Shown here: in pieces, positions 1 to 5,496 of the stretch
Numbering within the stretch: the stretch's first letter is position 1
Layout: each line of letters opens with the position of its first letter
Assembly: GCA_030598065.1 (NCBI GenBank)
Contig: JAUVQR010000058.1
Span: 1 to 7,752 of the forward strand
DNA length: 7,752 nucleotides
Direction of reading: 5' to 3'
From: Planctomycetota bacterium
GTDB lineage: Bacteria > Planctomycetota > Brocadiia > Brocadiales > Bathyanammoxibiaceae
Made by a program: the position numbers and the translations under genes
Notes under the pieces: generated by a model
Database searches by the model: none
Told to the model about the DNA's origin: nothing
The model's input: only the letters and a program-made list of their open reading frames with translations

Positions 1-110
1 ATCTCTATACTGGTGGTGATACTAACCTCATGGCCACCCAGCTCCATTGGTTGTCTTACCGCCACGAGAATCTTGTCTGCAACCCTGGTGGCGCCTTCCG
101 CTTTAAATGT
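1..110 (-). pseudogene. Remnant of a GGDEF (diguanylate cyclase-like) domain
   Basis: Read on the minus strand, bases 110 down to 1 are open and encode a stretch containing TRVADKILVAVRQP, then MELGGHEVSITTSIEI. This resembles the part of GGDEF domains after the signature, usually of the form RVAEKIL-AL-RPF-L-G-E--VTASIGI. An in-frame TAG at 113-111 lies just upstream. None of the three minus-strand frames above it shows a GGDEF/GGEEF motif, which should sit only about 15-20 residues earlier. The AMMECR1 gene ends at 154, leaving no room for an N-terminal half. I infer a 5'-truncated, decayed fragment of a GGDEF or GGDEF-EAL gene continuing left of the window. The match is short and made by eye, so a chance resemblance is possible. 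Confidence 0.5.
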
Positions 111-153
111 CTATGTGCCGGAGAGCCGGACTTTACGTGGCGCAGGATATTTG

Positions 154-741
154 TTAAGCAGATTCGCTTACGACACCCGCCACAAAGACGTATACCTCCG
201 TGCCGGGTTCCTTCCAGGCGCCGGGGCCAAGCCCCGCTTTACCGGTGCAACAGTTCGACAGGAACTCCTCCTTCGACCAACCTCTCTCCTCAGCCACCTG
301 GGGCAGGAGACACCCGACGTGTTCGCCTTTTTTTATGTAGATACCATGTCTGCCGAGCTGAAAATCCAAGGGGTTGGATATTCTCTGAAGCGAAGACAAT
401 ATCGACACCTCGATGTCTATTCCGCTCAGTTCCGACTCTTTGAGGCGTTCATCCTTGAACCTGGCATCTTTCGTGGCCGCGGCCACGGCCATTTCCTTGA
501 CGAGCCGGTAGAGCGGGATGTCTGAGACGAACCGGCCTATGCAGCCCCTGAGCTGGCCGTGCCTTCGTATGGTAACAAACACGCCGTGGTGATGAAAAAG
601 CTCTTGCTCGGTGACCTTGAATTCGGGGATGGGCTTGTGTCTTATCGTGGCTGCTACGCATTCCCGGGCTACGGGCAGGAGCTTCTTGTGTACCGCGGAC
701 TCGTTCTGAATCTCTACTTCCTCTGAAACTGCGTCACTCAT
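154..741 (-). CDS. AMMECR1 domain protein (AmmeMemoRadiSam system protein A type)
   Basis: A stand-alone AMMECR1-family protein of about 195 residues, the usual length for the single domain. Its biochemical activity is not established. The signature LRGCIG is present at residues 64-69, followed by the other family blocks: ARFKDERLKESEL, DIEVSILSSLQRI, LLPQVAEERGW and the C-terminal KAGLGPGAW with EVYVFVAGVV. There is no signal peptide or membrane segment, so it should be cytoplasmic. ATG at 741 was chosen; a GTG directly before it at 744 would add one residue, and neither has a strong ribosome binding site. It is the last gene of the minus-strand operon, beginning 27 bases after the stop of a fusion protein that carries a second AMMECR1 domain. 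The two domains align well throughout but are clearly diverged. No terminator is evident after the TAA at 156-154. Confidence 0.93.
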   Translation of the reverse strand: MSDAVSEEVEIQNESAVHKKLLPVARECVAATIRHKPIPEFKVTEQELFHHHGVFVTIRRHGQLRGCIGRFVSDIPLYRLVKEMAVAAATKDARFKDERLKESELSGIDIEVSILSSLQRISNPLDFQLGRHGIYIKKGEHVGCLLPQVAEERGWSKEEFLSNCCTGKAGLGPGAWKEPGTEVYVFVAGVVSESA

Positions 742-768
742 CACTCAAACCGCTTTTCCCGGTAATCG

Positions 769-2421
769 CTAGGCTTTTGTCGCGGCCTTTTCGTGGATTA
801 CCCTGACGGTGAACACGTAGAACTCCATGTCCTTGTTCCACCATGCGTTCCATGGCAGACCGGCCTTGGCGCACAGGTTGCCCAACGTCTGGTTCCTGTC
901 CCAACCCTGCTCCGTTGCGACCTGGGGGAGGAAGACGGCCCCGTATCTCCCCAGCCGTATCAAGACCCCTTCTTTTCCCACCTTAAACTCTTCGGGAGCG
1001 CTTATCCTCCTGAGCGGGCTTAGCACGGATATCTCTATATCTATGTCTTTGAGTTCCTCTTCCTTTACCGGAGTAAAGCGGTGGTCACTGAAGGCGGAAC
1101 TGATTGTATTCTCCATAACCGCATGCCACAGGGCCGTTCTTGGTTGTATGTGGCCGATGCAGCCCCTCAGTTCGCCGTTCTTCTTGAGGGTGACAAATAC
1201 GCCGCTCTTTTCCTTGAGTCTTGGCGACAGGTGGTACGACGTTACGTCGGGGCGCTTTTTCTTGTGTGAGTACGTCTGCAGGGTGTCGCGGGCAAGCGCC
1301 AGAAGTACTTCGCACTCTTCATCCGTTATAACGTCCGGTCTCTGCGTGTGGTCTGCCGCTAGAAGTACGTTGCCCCCGGATATCCGTCCGCCCCTCTCCC
1401 CAGAATCGAACGCGGGTAGACGATACCGGTCCGGCGGTGGAGCCTCCGGCGCCTTGCCTGTCTTTTCCCCTGTCGGGACTGTAAATATTATAGAGACGTA
1501 ACTGACGGAATGCGAGAAATCGTCTTGCATCCTGCCTGAGGTGTCGTATCTCAGCAACGTCCCCTGGGCATCATCGGGCAGTAGCTTCAACAGCAGCGCT
1601 ATAGGCACGAACCCGCAGACGGTTATGCCCGTCCTCTCATGGTAGTTCATGAACCCCTTGAAATCCTTGTCAAGTATCTCTTCTATGGCGCCGTTGTCGA
1701 GGGCCTTGATATTTTTTTCCTTGTCCCGGTAAAACGGTTCGTAGTCAAACCTGCGCCCGTAGTGAGTAAAATCGGAACTCGCAACGACCAGGGTGCTATC
1801 GTCTATGTACGGCTTCAAGGCATCGGCGACCTTGTCGTAATCATCAGCTATCATTATTCCCACCACCAGCGGCACCAGTTTAAACTCCCCAAGGACCGTT
1901 TGCAGAAACGGCAGTTGCGTCTCCATGGAATGTTCGTTCTTGTATGCGCCTTCATAATAACCGAACAGCGGGTTTGAGCCGAAACGCGGAGAGTTCTTTA
2001 CCAGTTCTTCGCATATCGTTTTGTCTATCTCTATCTCTCCTAGCGGCGTACTGTAACGGGCGGCCTTTAGTACGGCGACGCCCCTGAACCTCTTTCCGTA
2101 ATGGCTAGGCGCGAGGACGATTACCCTCTTATAGTCCCTTCCCTTCAACGCGCTGAAACCGTAAGCGGCCACCCCTCCTGAGTAGTCATATCCGGCATGG
2201 GGGGATATGAGCGCAACGGGCCTGCCGGGTATCTCTTGAGTTGTCACCTTTTCAAACTGAATGGCTATCAATTTTTGCAGCTTGTCAACGGTCTTTGGGT
2301 AGAAGAAGCCCGCAACCCTCGGCCCGTAGGTCTCGGTTTCCGGTTCGGTGGACTGGGCAAAGAGGGGGAGAGAGAGTGCCAGTATGAGTGTTACGCAGAT
2401 TACGGCTGATCTGTGCATCAT
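769..2421 (-). CDS. Exported Memo-AMMECR1 fusion protein (AmmeMemoRadiSam proteins B + A)
   Basis: A 550-residue fusion. Residues 1-22 form a signal peptide: a basic residue (R4), then a hydrophobic core, ending LPLFA before QS. Residues about 32-315 are a Memo domain, a fold related to extradiol dioxygenases. It contains SPHAGYDYSG (H75), APSHYG (H107), EHSMETQLPF (H164), SSDFTHYG (H220) and ITVCGFVPI (C269). Human MEMO1 binds metal through H49, H81, H192 and C244, and H75, H107, H220 and C269 fall in the same motifs. A proline-rich linker at about 316-360 follows. An AMMECR1 domain spans about 365-545, with LRGCIG at 418-423, DIDIEISVLSPLRRIS and FLPQVATEQGW. The domain order and intact motifs argue for a functional protein. 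No lipobox cysteine follows the signal peptide, so it is probably soluble in the periplasm. The start at ATG 2421 (a second ATG follows) lies 3 bases after the upstream stop, with GGATAA 7 bases ahead, suggesting translational coupling. Its reaction is unknown. Confidence 0.93.
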   Translation of the reverse strand: MMHRSAVICVTLILALSLPLFAQSTEPETETYGPRVAGFFYPKTVDKLQKLIAIQFEKVTTQEIPGRPVALISPHAGYDYSGGVAAYGFSALKGRDYKRVIVLAPSHYGKRFRGVAVLKAARYSTPLGEIEIDKTICEELVKNSPRFGSNPLFGYYEGAYKNEHSMETQLPFLQTVLGEFKLVPLVVGIMIADDYDKVADALKPYIDDSTLVVASSDFTHYGRRFDYEPFYRDKEKNIKALDNGAIEEILDKDFKGFMNYHERTGITVCGFVPIALLLKLLPDDAQGTLLRYDTSGRMQDDFSHSVSYVSIIFTVPTGEKTGKAPEAPPPDRYRLPAFDSGERGGRISGGNVLLAADHTQRPDVITDEECEVLLALARDTLQTYSHKKKRPDVTSYHLSPRLKEKSGVFVTLKKNGELRGCIGHIQPRTALWHAVMENTISSAFSDHRFTPVKEEELKDIDIEISVLSPLRRISAPEEFKVGKEGVLIRLGRYGAVFLPQVATEQGWDRNQTLGNLCAKAGLPWNAWWNKDMEFYVFTVRVIHEKAATKA

Positions 2422-2424
2422 AAT

Positions 2425-3012
2425 CTATTTATCCGACAGTACCTTCAAAAGTACGTATCCGAGTACAAGAAGGACCAAAAAGACTACCGACAGTATACCG
2501 AAGTATTTTTCTATAAAAACCTTCACCCTGTCGCCAAAGAAATATATCAAGGCGGCTTCCGCCATAAACCTTGTGGTCCGGCTCAAAACCGACGCCAATG
2601 CAAACGTGGCGAAGTCGATTTTACAAACTCCCGCCGCAATAGTAAAGAGTTTATAGGGTACGGGCGTGAAACCGGCGACGGCTATGGCGGCGAAGGCGTT
2701 TTCATGGAAGCGAGTGCTCACGTAGTTAAACTCGTCCCATAAACCATAGAAACCTATGATGGGTTTGCCGGCGTGTTCGAACAGTTCGTAACCGATGAGG
2801 TATCCGAAGCAGCCCCCAAGCACGGACCCGACGCTGCAGATAGCCGCGTATCGAAAGGCCCTTGCCGGCACAGACAGCGCCATGACCAGAAGCAGCACGT
2901 CCGGGGGGATGGGGAAGAAAGACGCCTCGGCAAAGGCTACCGCAAACAGGGAGGGTGTGGCATAAGGTGTGTCTATCCATTTCAGCGTCCAATCCTGAAG
3001 CCTCTTAAACAG
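2425..3012 (-). CDS. DedA/YqaA-type membrane protein (SNARE-associated/VTT domain), probable CTG start
   Basis: An integral membrane protein of about 195 residues, of the YqaA branch of the DedA/VTT family. DedA proteins are linked to lipid carrier or phospholipid transport and membrane homeostasis; this one's substrate is unknown. Visible family marks are FAEASFFPIPPDVLL (about residues 27-41), a glycine-rich GSVLGGCFGYLIGYE, AGFTPVPYKLFTIAAG (113-128) and a LSRTTRF motif (143-149), with a final hydrophobic segment near the C-terminus. The first ATG/GTG/TTG in frame is GTG 2898, but it lies inside the conserved IPPDV block and would delete the first membrane segment. The frame is open upstream to a TAA at 3078. 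A CTG at 3012, preceded 8 bases earlier by AAGGGAG, gives an N-terminus (FKRLQDWTLKWIDTPYATPS) of the normal family form. I therefore place the start at CTG 3012. It lies 46 bases after the DUF523 stop and 3 bases before the Memo-AMMECR1 gene. Confidence 0.87.
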   Translation of the reverse strand: MFKRLQDWTLKWIDTPYATPSLFAVAFAEASFFPIPPDVLLLVMALSVPARAFRYAAICSVGSVLGGCFGYLIGYELFEHAGKPIIGFYGLWDEFNYVSTRFHENAFAAIAVAGFTPVPYKLFTIAAGVCKIDFATFALASVLSRTTRFMAEAALIYFFGDRVKVFIEKYFGILSVVFLVLLVLGYVLLKVLSDK

Positions 3013-3058
3013 TGGTGGTTCTCCCTTCTGTGAATGATTTGAGACGGTCGGGCGGGGG

Positions 3059-3484
3059 TCAGATGGCCGTAATCCTTACCCCGTTCTGCGAAAGCAGCGC
3101 GGCGCAGACCCCGTCACCCCTGACCTGGCAGCCTTCTCTGACGATTGTGCCGAGACCACAGGAGGGGCTCCCGTCCTTGAGATACGCCCTGGTCACGCCG
3201 AAAAACCTTACAAGCTTCATTGACTCCATTGCCCCATGGATAAAGGGCTTAGTCACGTCTGTCCCGCATTGGCTGACTACCCTGGCGCTGTGGGCCAGGA
3301 CGTTGTGCCCGTCACCGCCTACTATTTCCGCCCTTGGTCTCGGTGTGGGGAGCCCACCCATCTGTTCGGGACAGAAGGGCAGGATGTCGGAGCCCTTCAA
3401 TGAAGCGAGCAGCCCGTCGTTTTTCTTGGCACTGCCGTCGTACCTGCATTCCAGGCCGATGAGACAGCCACTTACAAGGATCAT
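3059..3484 (-). CDS. DUF523 family protein, TudS-like (possible thiouracil desulfidase)
   Basis: A 141-residue protein, typical in length for DUF523. Family motifs are SGCLIGLECRYDG at residues 5-17 (C7, C13), FCPEQMGGLPTPR at 37-49 (C38) and LKDGSPSCG at 102-110 (C109). Characterised members (TudS) carry an oxygen-sensitive [4Fe-4S] cluster on three conserved cysteines and remove sulfur from 2-thiouracil. C7, C38 and C109 are plausible equivalents, but that assignment is inference. The protein should be cytoplasmic, as no membrane segment or signal is visible. It starts at ATG 3484, with only a weak purine-rich site (GGTGG) ahead of it, and is the first gene of the minus-strand operon, directly below the shared control region. 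Whether it works with the Memo/AMMECR1 genes is unknown; an iron-sulfur or sulfur-related theme is only suggestive. Confidence 0.92.
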   Translation of the reverse strand: MILVSGCLIGLECRYDGSAKKNDGLLASLKGSDILPFCPEQMGGLPTPRPRAEIVGGDGHNVLAHSARVVSQCGTDVTKPFIHGAMESMKLVRFFGVTRAYLKDGSPSCGLGTIVREGCQVRGDGVCAALLSQNGVRITAI

Positions 3485-3513
3485 CGGAAACCACCATCAA
3501 TAAGGCCCCCTGT

Positions 3514-3534
3514 TGCCTTGACGGGTCAACGGCA
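3514..3534. repeat. Inverted repeat TGCC-TTGAC-GG-GTCAA-C-GGCA
   Basis: The core TTGAC (3518-3522) and GTCAA (3525-3529) are perfect inverted arms separated by two bases. Outer arms TGCC (3514-3517) and GGCA (3531-3534) also pair, with one unpaired base at 3530. It lies about 30 bases upstream of the DUF523 start codon, inside the probable leader of that transcript. It could be an operator or a small RNA hairpin; the 2-base loop favours a DNA site. The same TTGAC-N2-GTCA core recurs at 3627-3638. Confidence 0.5.
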
Positions 3535-3572
3535 TGTGTGGTGAATTAATCACAAGATGTTATTAAAAGGTA

Positions 3573-3601
3573 AGTTAAACAACTTTTCCAGAGAAAGTCA
3601 A
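3573..3601 (-). promoter_or_regulatory. Possible sigma70-type promoter for the DUF523-DedA-Memo operon
   Basis: On the minus strand, TTGACT (3601-3596) is followed after exactly 17 bases by TTAACT (3578-3573). The -35 matches the consensus at five of six positions, but the -10 at only three of six. Transcription would begin near 3566, leaving a leader of about 80 bases before the DUF523 ATG at 3484. This leader would include the TTGAC/GTCAA inverted repeat at 3514-3534. Confidence 0.4.
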
Positions 3602-3626
3602 GGGGTTTTCGGCCTGTGGAATTTGC

Positions 3627-3638
3627 TTGACTTGTCAG
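3627..3638. promoter_or_regulatory. Candidate operator TTGAC-TT-GTCAG overlapping the ilvD -35 box
   Basis: TTGAC (3627-3631) and GTCAG (3634-3638) form an inverted repeat, broken only at the outermost base and with a 2-base centre. It has the same layout as TTGAC-GG-GTCAA at 3518-3529, 109 bases away. It covers the proposed -35 box, where a bound regulator could block RNA polymerase. Part of the match is the -35 consensus itself, so the similarity may be partly coincidental. Confidence 0.35.
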
Positions 3639-3655
3639 ATAAGCTGTGATAGCAT
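3627..3655 (+). promoter_or_regulatory. Probable sigma70-type promoter for ilvD
   Basis: TTGACT (3627-3632) is separated by 17 bases from TAGCAT (3650-3655): five of six consensus positions in the -35 and four of six in the -10. Start of transcription would be near 3662, giving an ilvD leader of about 88 bases. I see no leader peptide rich in branched-chain codons, no T-box-like structure and no terminator hairpin in that leader, so attenuation is not indicated. A weaker alternative -10 (TATACT, 3704-3709) lacks a good -35. Confidence 0.55.
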
Positions 3656-3749
3656 TTTGCGTTTGAAGAGTGCAGGTAAAGCATTTTAATCTGTTGTTAT
3701 CTTTATACTTACACACTTCGACTTTGAGCTGTTAAGCTAAAGGAACCTC

Positions 3750-5402
3750 TTGCGCAGCGACGTTATAAAGACAGGACTTGAGCGCGCGCCTGCCAGATCC
3801 CTCCTCTTTGCTACAGGCCTTGACAGGGATGACCTGAAGAAGCCATTTATAGGCGTGGCCAGTAGCTTTACAGAGCTTATCCCCGGGCATGTTCACATGA
3901 GACGCCTGGAGACGGACATAGAGAAGGGCGTGCATGCGGGTGGCGGCGTGAGCTTTATATTCGGCATCCCCGGGGTCTGCGACGGTATCGCAATGGGCCA
4001 TCCCGGTATGCGCTACTCCCTGGCCATAAGGGAGGTGATAGCGGATGCCATTGAGTGCGTGGCGAGCGCCCACTGCCTGGACGGCCTTGTCTTGCTGACC
4101 AATTGTGATAAGATTACGCCAGGTATGTTGATGGCCGTGGGCAGGTTGGACATACCGAGTATAGTAGTAACGGCTGGGCCTATGATGTGTGGGGAGGTCG
4201 GGGGGAAGAAACTATCCCTGGTGAGTGATACGTTTGAGGCGGTAGGAAAGAGGCGCAAGGGGGAGATCTCCCAGGAGGAGATGGACAGGCTGGAGATGGA
4301 GGCCTGCCCCGGCGCGGGTTCGTGCCAGGGTCTTTACACGGCCAACACCATGGCCTGCTTGACAGAGACCATGGGCATGTCGCTGCCCGGGTGTGCCGCC
4401 GCTATGGCCGTTTCCGCCGAAAAGGACAGGATTGCCTACAAGAGCGGTCAGGTGGCCGTCAGGCTGGCCAAGGAAAACATCACCCCGCGTACCATAATGA
4501 CGCCAGAAGCCTTTGAGAACGCATTGGTTATGGACATGGCACTGGGAGGTTCTACCAATACGTGTCTTCACCTCCCCGCGATAGGGAGAGAGGTCGGTGT
4601 GGAGATTACGCTTGAACAGTTCAACGAGACAAGCAAGCGAATACCTCACCTGGTTGACCTGGCGCCCGGCGGAAGGTATTTCCTGGAGGACCTGTTCTAT
4701 GCGGGAGGCATCCCGGCCGTATTGAAGAGAATGAAGGACGAGCTAAACGACTGTATGACGGTTAGCGGCAAGGGTATCCACCAGATTGCGGACGAGGCGG
4801 AGTCTACTGACGCGAAGGTCATAATGAGCGACAAAGATGTTTCCGGCACCGAAGGGGGTATAGCCGCCCTTTTTGGCAACCTTGCCCCGGAGGGTTCCGT
4901 TGTGAAGCAGAGCGCTGTGGTTGCGGAGGCCAGGCGTTTTAAGGGCAATGCCAGGGTTTTTGACAGGGAAGAGAACGCCATGAAGGCTATAATGGACGGC
5001 AATATTCACCCTGGCAGCGTGGTGGTAATCAGGTACGAGGGGCCGCAGGGCGGTCCCGGCATGAGGGAGATGCTCTCTCCCACTGCCGCGCTGGTGGGAA
5101 TGGGTCTGGAGAGCTCGGTGGCCCTTATCACCGACGGCCGTTTCTCGGGCGGCACGCGTGGGCCGTGCGTCGGGCACGTTTGCCCGGAGGCCATGGTTGG
5201 AGGTCCTATCGCCCTGGTGGAAGAGGGCGACGAAATCTCTATAGACATCCCTAACCGCAGGTTAGAGTTGAATGTATCGGAAGAGGTTCTGGCGGAGCGC
5301 AGGAAGAAGTGGAAACCGGTCCCACCCCAGGCAAGCGGCTATCTTGCCAGGTACGCCAGGCTGGTCAGCTCTGCCAGTAAGGGGGCTGTACTCGAGGCCT
5401 AA
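3750..5402 (+). CDS. ilvD: Dihydroxy-acid dehydratase
   Basis: Converts 2,3-dihydroxy-3-methylbutanoate (and -3-methylpentanoate) to the 2-oxo acid, the penultimate step of valine and isoleucine synthesis; cytoplasmic. Its 550 residues match the short archaeal/thermophile-like form rather than the 616-residue E. coli form. Visible motifs are KPFIGVASSFTELIPGH (31-47), GVCDGIAMGH (75-84), TNCDKITPGM (117-126), CPGAGSCQGLYTANTM (186-201), LGGSTNT, RYEGPQGGPGMREMLSP (E440) and DGRFSGGTRGP (S466). By family analogy C119 and C192 bind the iron-sulfur cluster, K121 is the carbamylated lysine, D78, D120 and E440 bind Mg, and S466 is the catalytic base. C77, just before the Mg-binding aspartate, is a candidate extra ligand. 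The start is TTG 3750 with AAGGA 5 bases upstream, giving the standard MRSDVIKTGLERAP N-terminus. It is the first gene of the plus-strand block; the tRNA-Gln gene begins 3 bases after its stop. Confidence 0.97.
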   Translation: MRSDVIKTGLERAPARSLLFATGLDRDDLKKPFIGVASSFTELIPGHVHMRRLETDIEKGVHAGGGVSFIFGIPGVCDGIAMGHPGMRYSLAIREVIADAIECVASAHCLDGLVLLTNCDKITPGMLMAVGRLDIPSIVVTAGPMMCGEVGGKKLSLVSDTFEAVGKRRKGEISQEEMDRLEMEACPGAGSCQGLYTANTMACLTETMGMSLPGCAAAMAVSAEKDRIAYKSGQVAVRLAKENITPRTIMTPEAFENALVMDMALGGSTNTCLHLPAIGREVGVEITLEQFNETSKRIPHLVDLAPGGRYFLEDLFYAGGIPAVLKRMKDELNDCMTVSGKGIHQIADEAESTDAKVIMSDKDVSGTEGGIAALFGNLAPEGSVVKQSAVVAEARRFKGNARVFDREENAMKAIMDGNIHPGSVVVIRYEGPQGGPGMREMLSPTAALVGMGLESSVALITDGRFSGGTRGPCVGHVCPEAMVGGPIALVEEGDEISIDIPNRRLELNVSEEVLAERRKKWKPVPPQASGYLARYARLVSSASKGAVLEA

Positions 5403-5405
5403 CGA

Positions 5406-5476
5406 TACCCGGTAGTGTAATGGTAGCACTAGAGATTTTGGATCTCTCAGTGGAGGTTCGAATCCTCCCCGGGTAG
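5406..5476 (+). tRNA. tRNA-Gln (anticodon TTG)
   Basis: A full cloverleaf can be drawn over 71 bases. The acceptor stem TACCCGG (5406-5412) pairs with CCGGGTA (5469-5475) across all seven positions, with discriminator G at 5476. The D arm is GTGT/GCAC around loop AATGGTA. The anticodon arm AGAGA/TCTCT encloses the loop TTTTGGA, with anticodon TTG at 5438-5440. The variable loop is CAGT, and the T arm GGAGG/CCTCC encloses TTCGAAT. The anticodon and the U1-A72 pair fit bacterial glutamine tRNA. CCA is not encoded. The gene lies 3 bases after the ilvD stop and 20 bases before the glmU start, with no visible promoter or terminator of its own, so it is probably cut out of the polycistronic transcript. 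Confidence 0.96.
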
Positions 5477-5496
5477 CTTAAGAATTTTTGGGAGAT

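Noticed and set aside
112..130. CCGG-AGAG-CCGG hairpin as terminator of the minus-strand operon
   Set aside because: The stem is only four pairs and no T-run follows on the minus strand.
13..525. A 170-codon open frame on the plus strand opposite the AMMECR1 gene
   Set aside because: It lies antisense to a gene with clear AMMECR1 motifs, resembles no family and has no ribosome binding site; it is a shadow frame.
827..1501. A 224-codon plus-strand frame opposite the fusion gene
   Set aside because: The opposite strand encodes recognisable AMMECR1 and linker sequence; the plus-strand translation has serine- and proline-rich noise and no family motif.
2425..2898. DedA-type gene starting at GTG 2898
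   Set aside because: This start falls inside the conserved IPPDV block and removes the first membrane segment, while CTG 3012 has a good ribosome binding site and a normal N-terminus.
3541..3553. CRP-like palindrome GTGAATTAATCAC
   Set aside because: Only four outer bases pair and the half-site spacing does not fit TGTGA-N6-TCACA; this can easily occur by chance in AT-rich intergenic DNA.
3662..3749. Attenuator or T-box leader before ilvD
   Set aside because: I find no hairpin with a T-run, no T-box core and no short peptide with Leu/Val/Ile codons; a possible 8-codon frame from a TTG lacks them.
5488..5496. glmU start at TTG 5488
   Set aside because: It adds only three residues, uses a weaker codon and has no site upstream; ATG 5497 gives the same motif numbering as E. 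coli GlmU.
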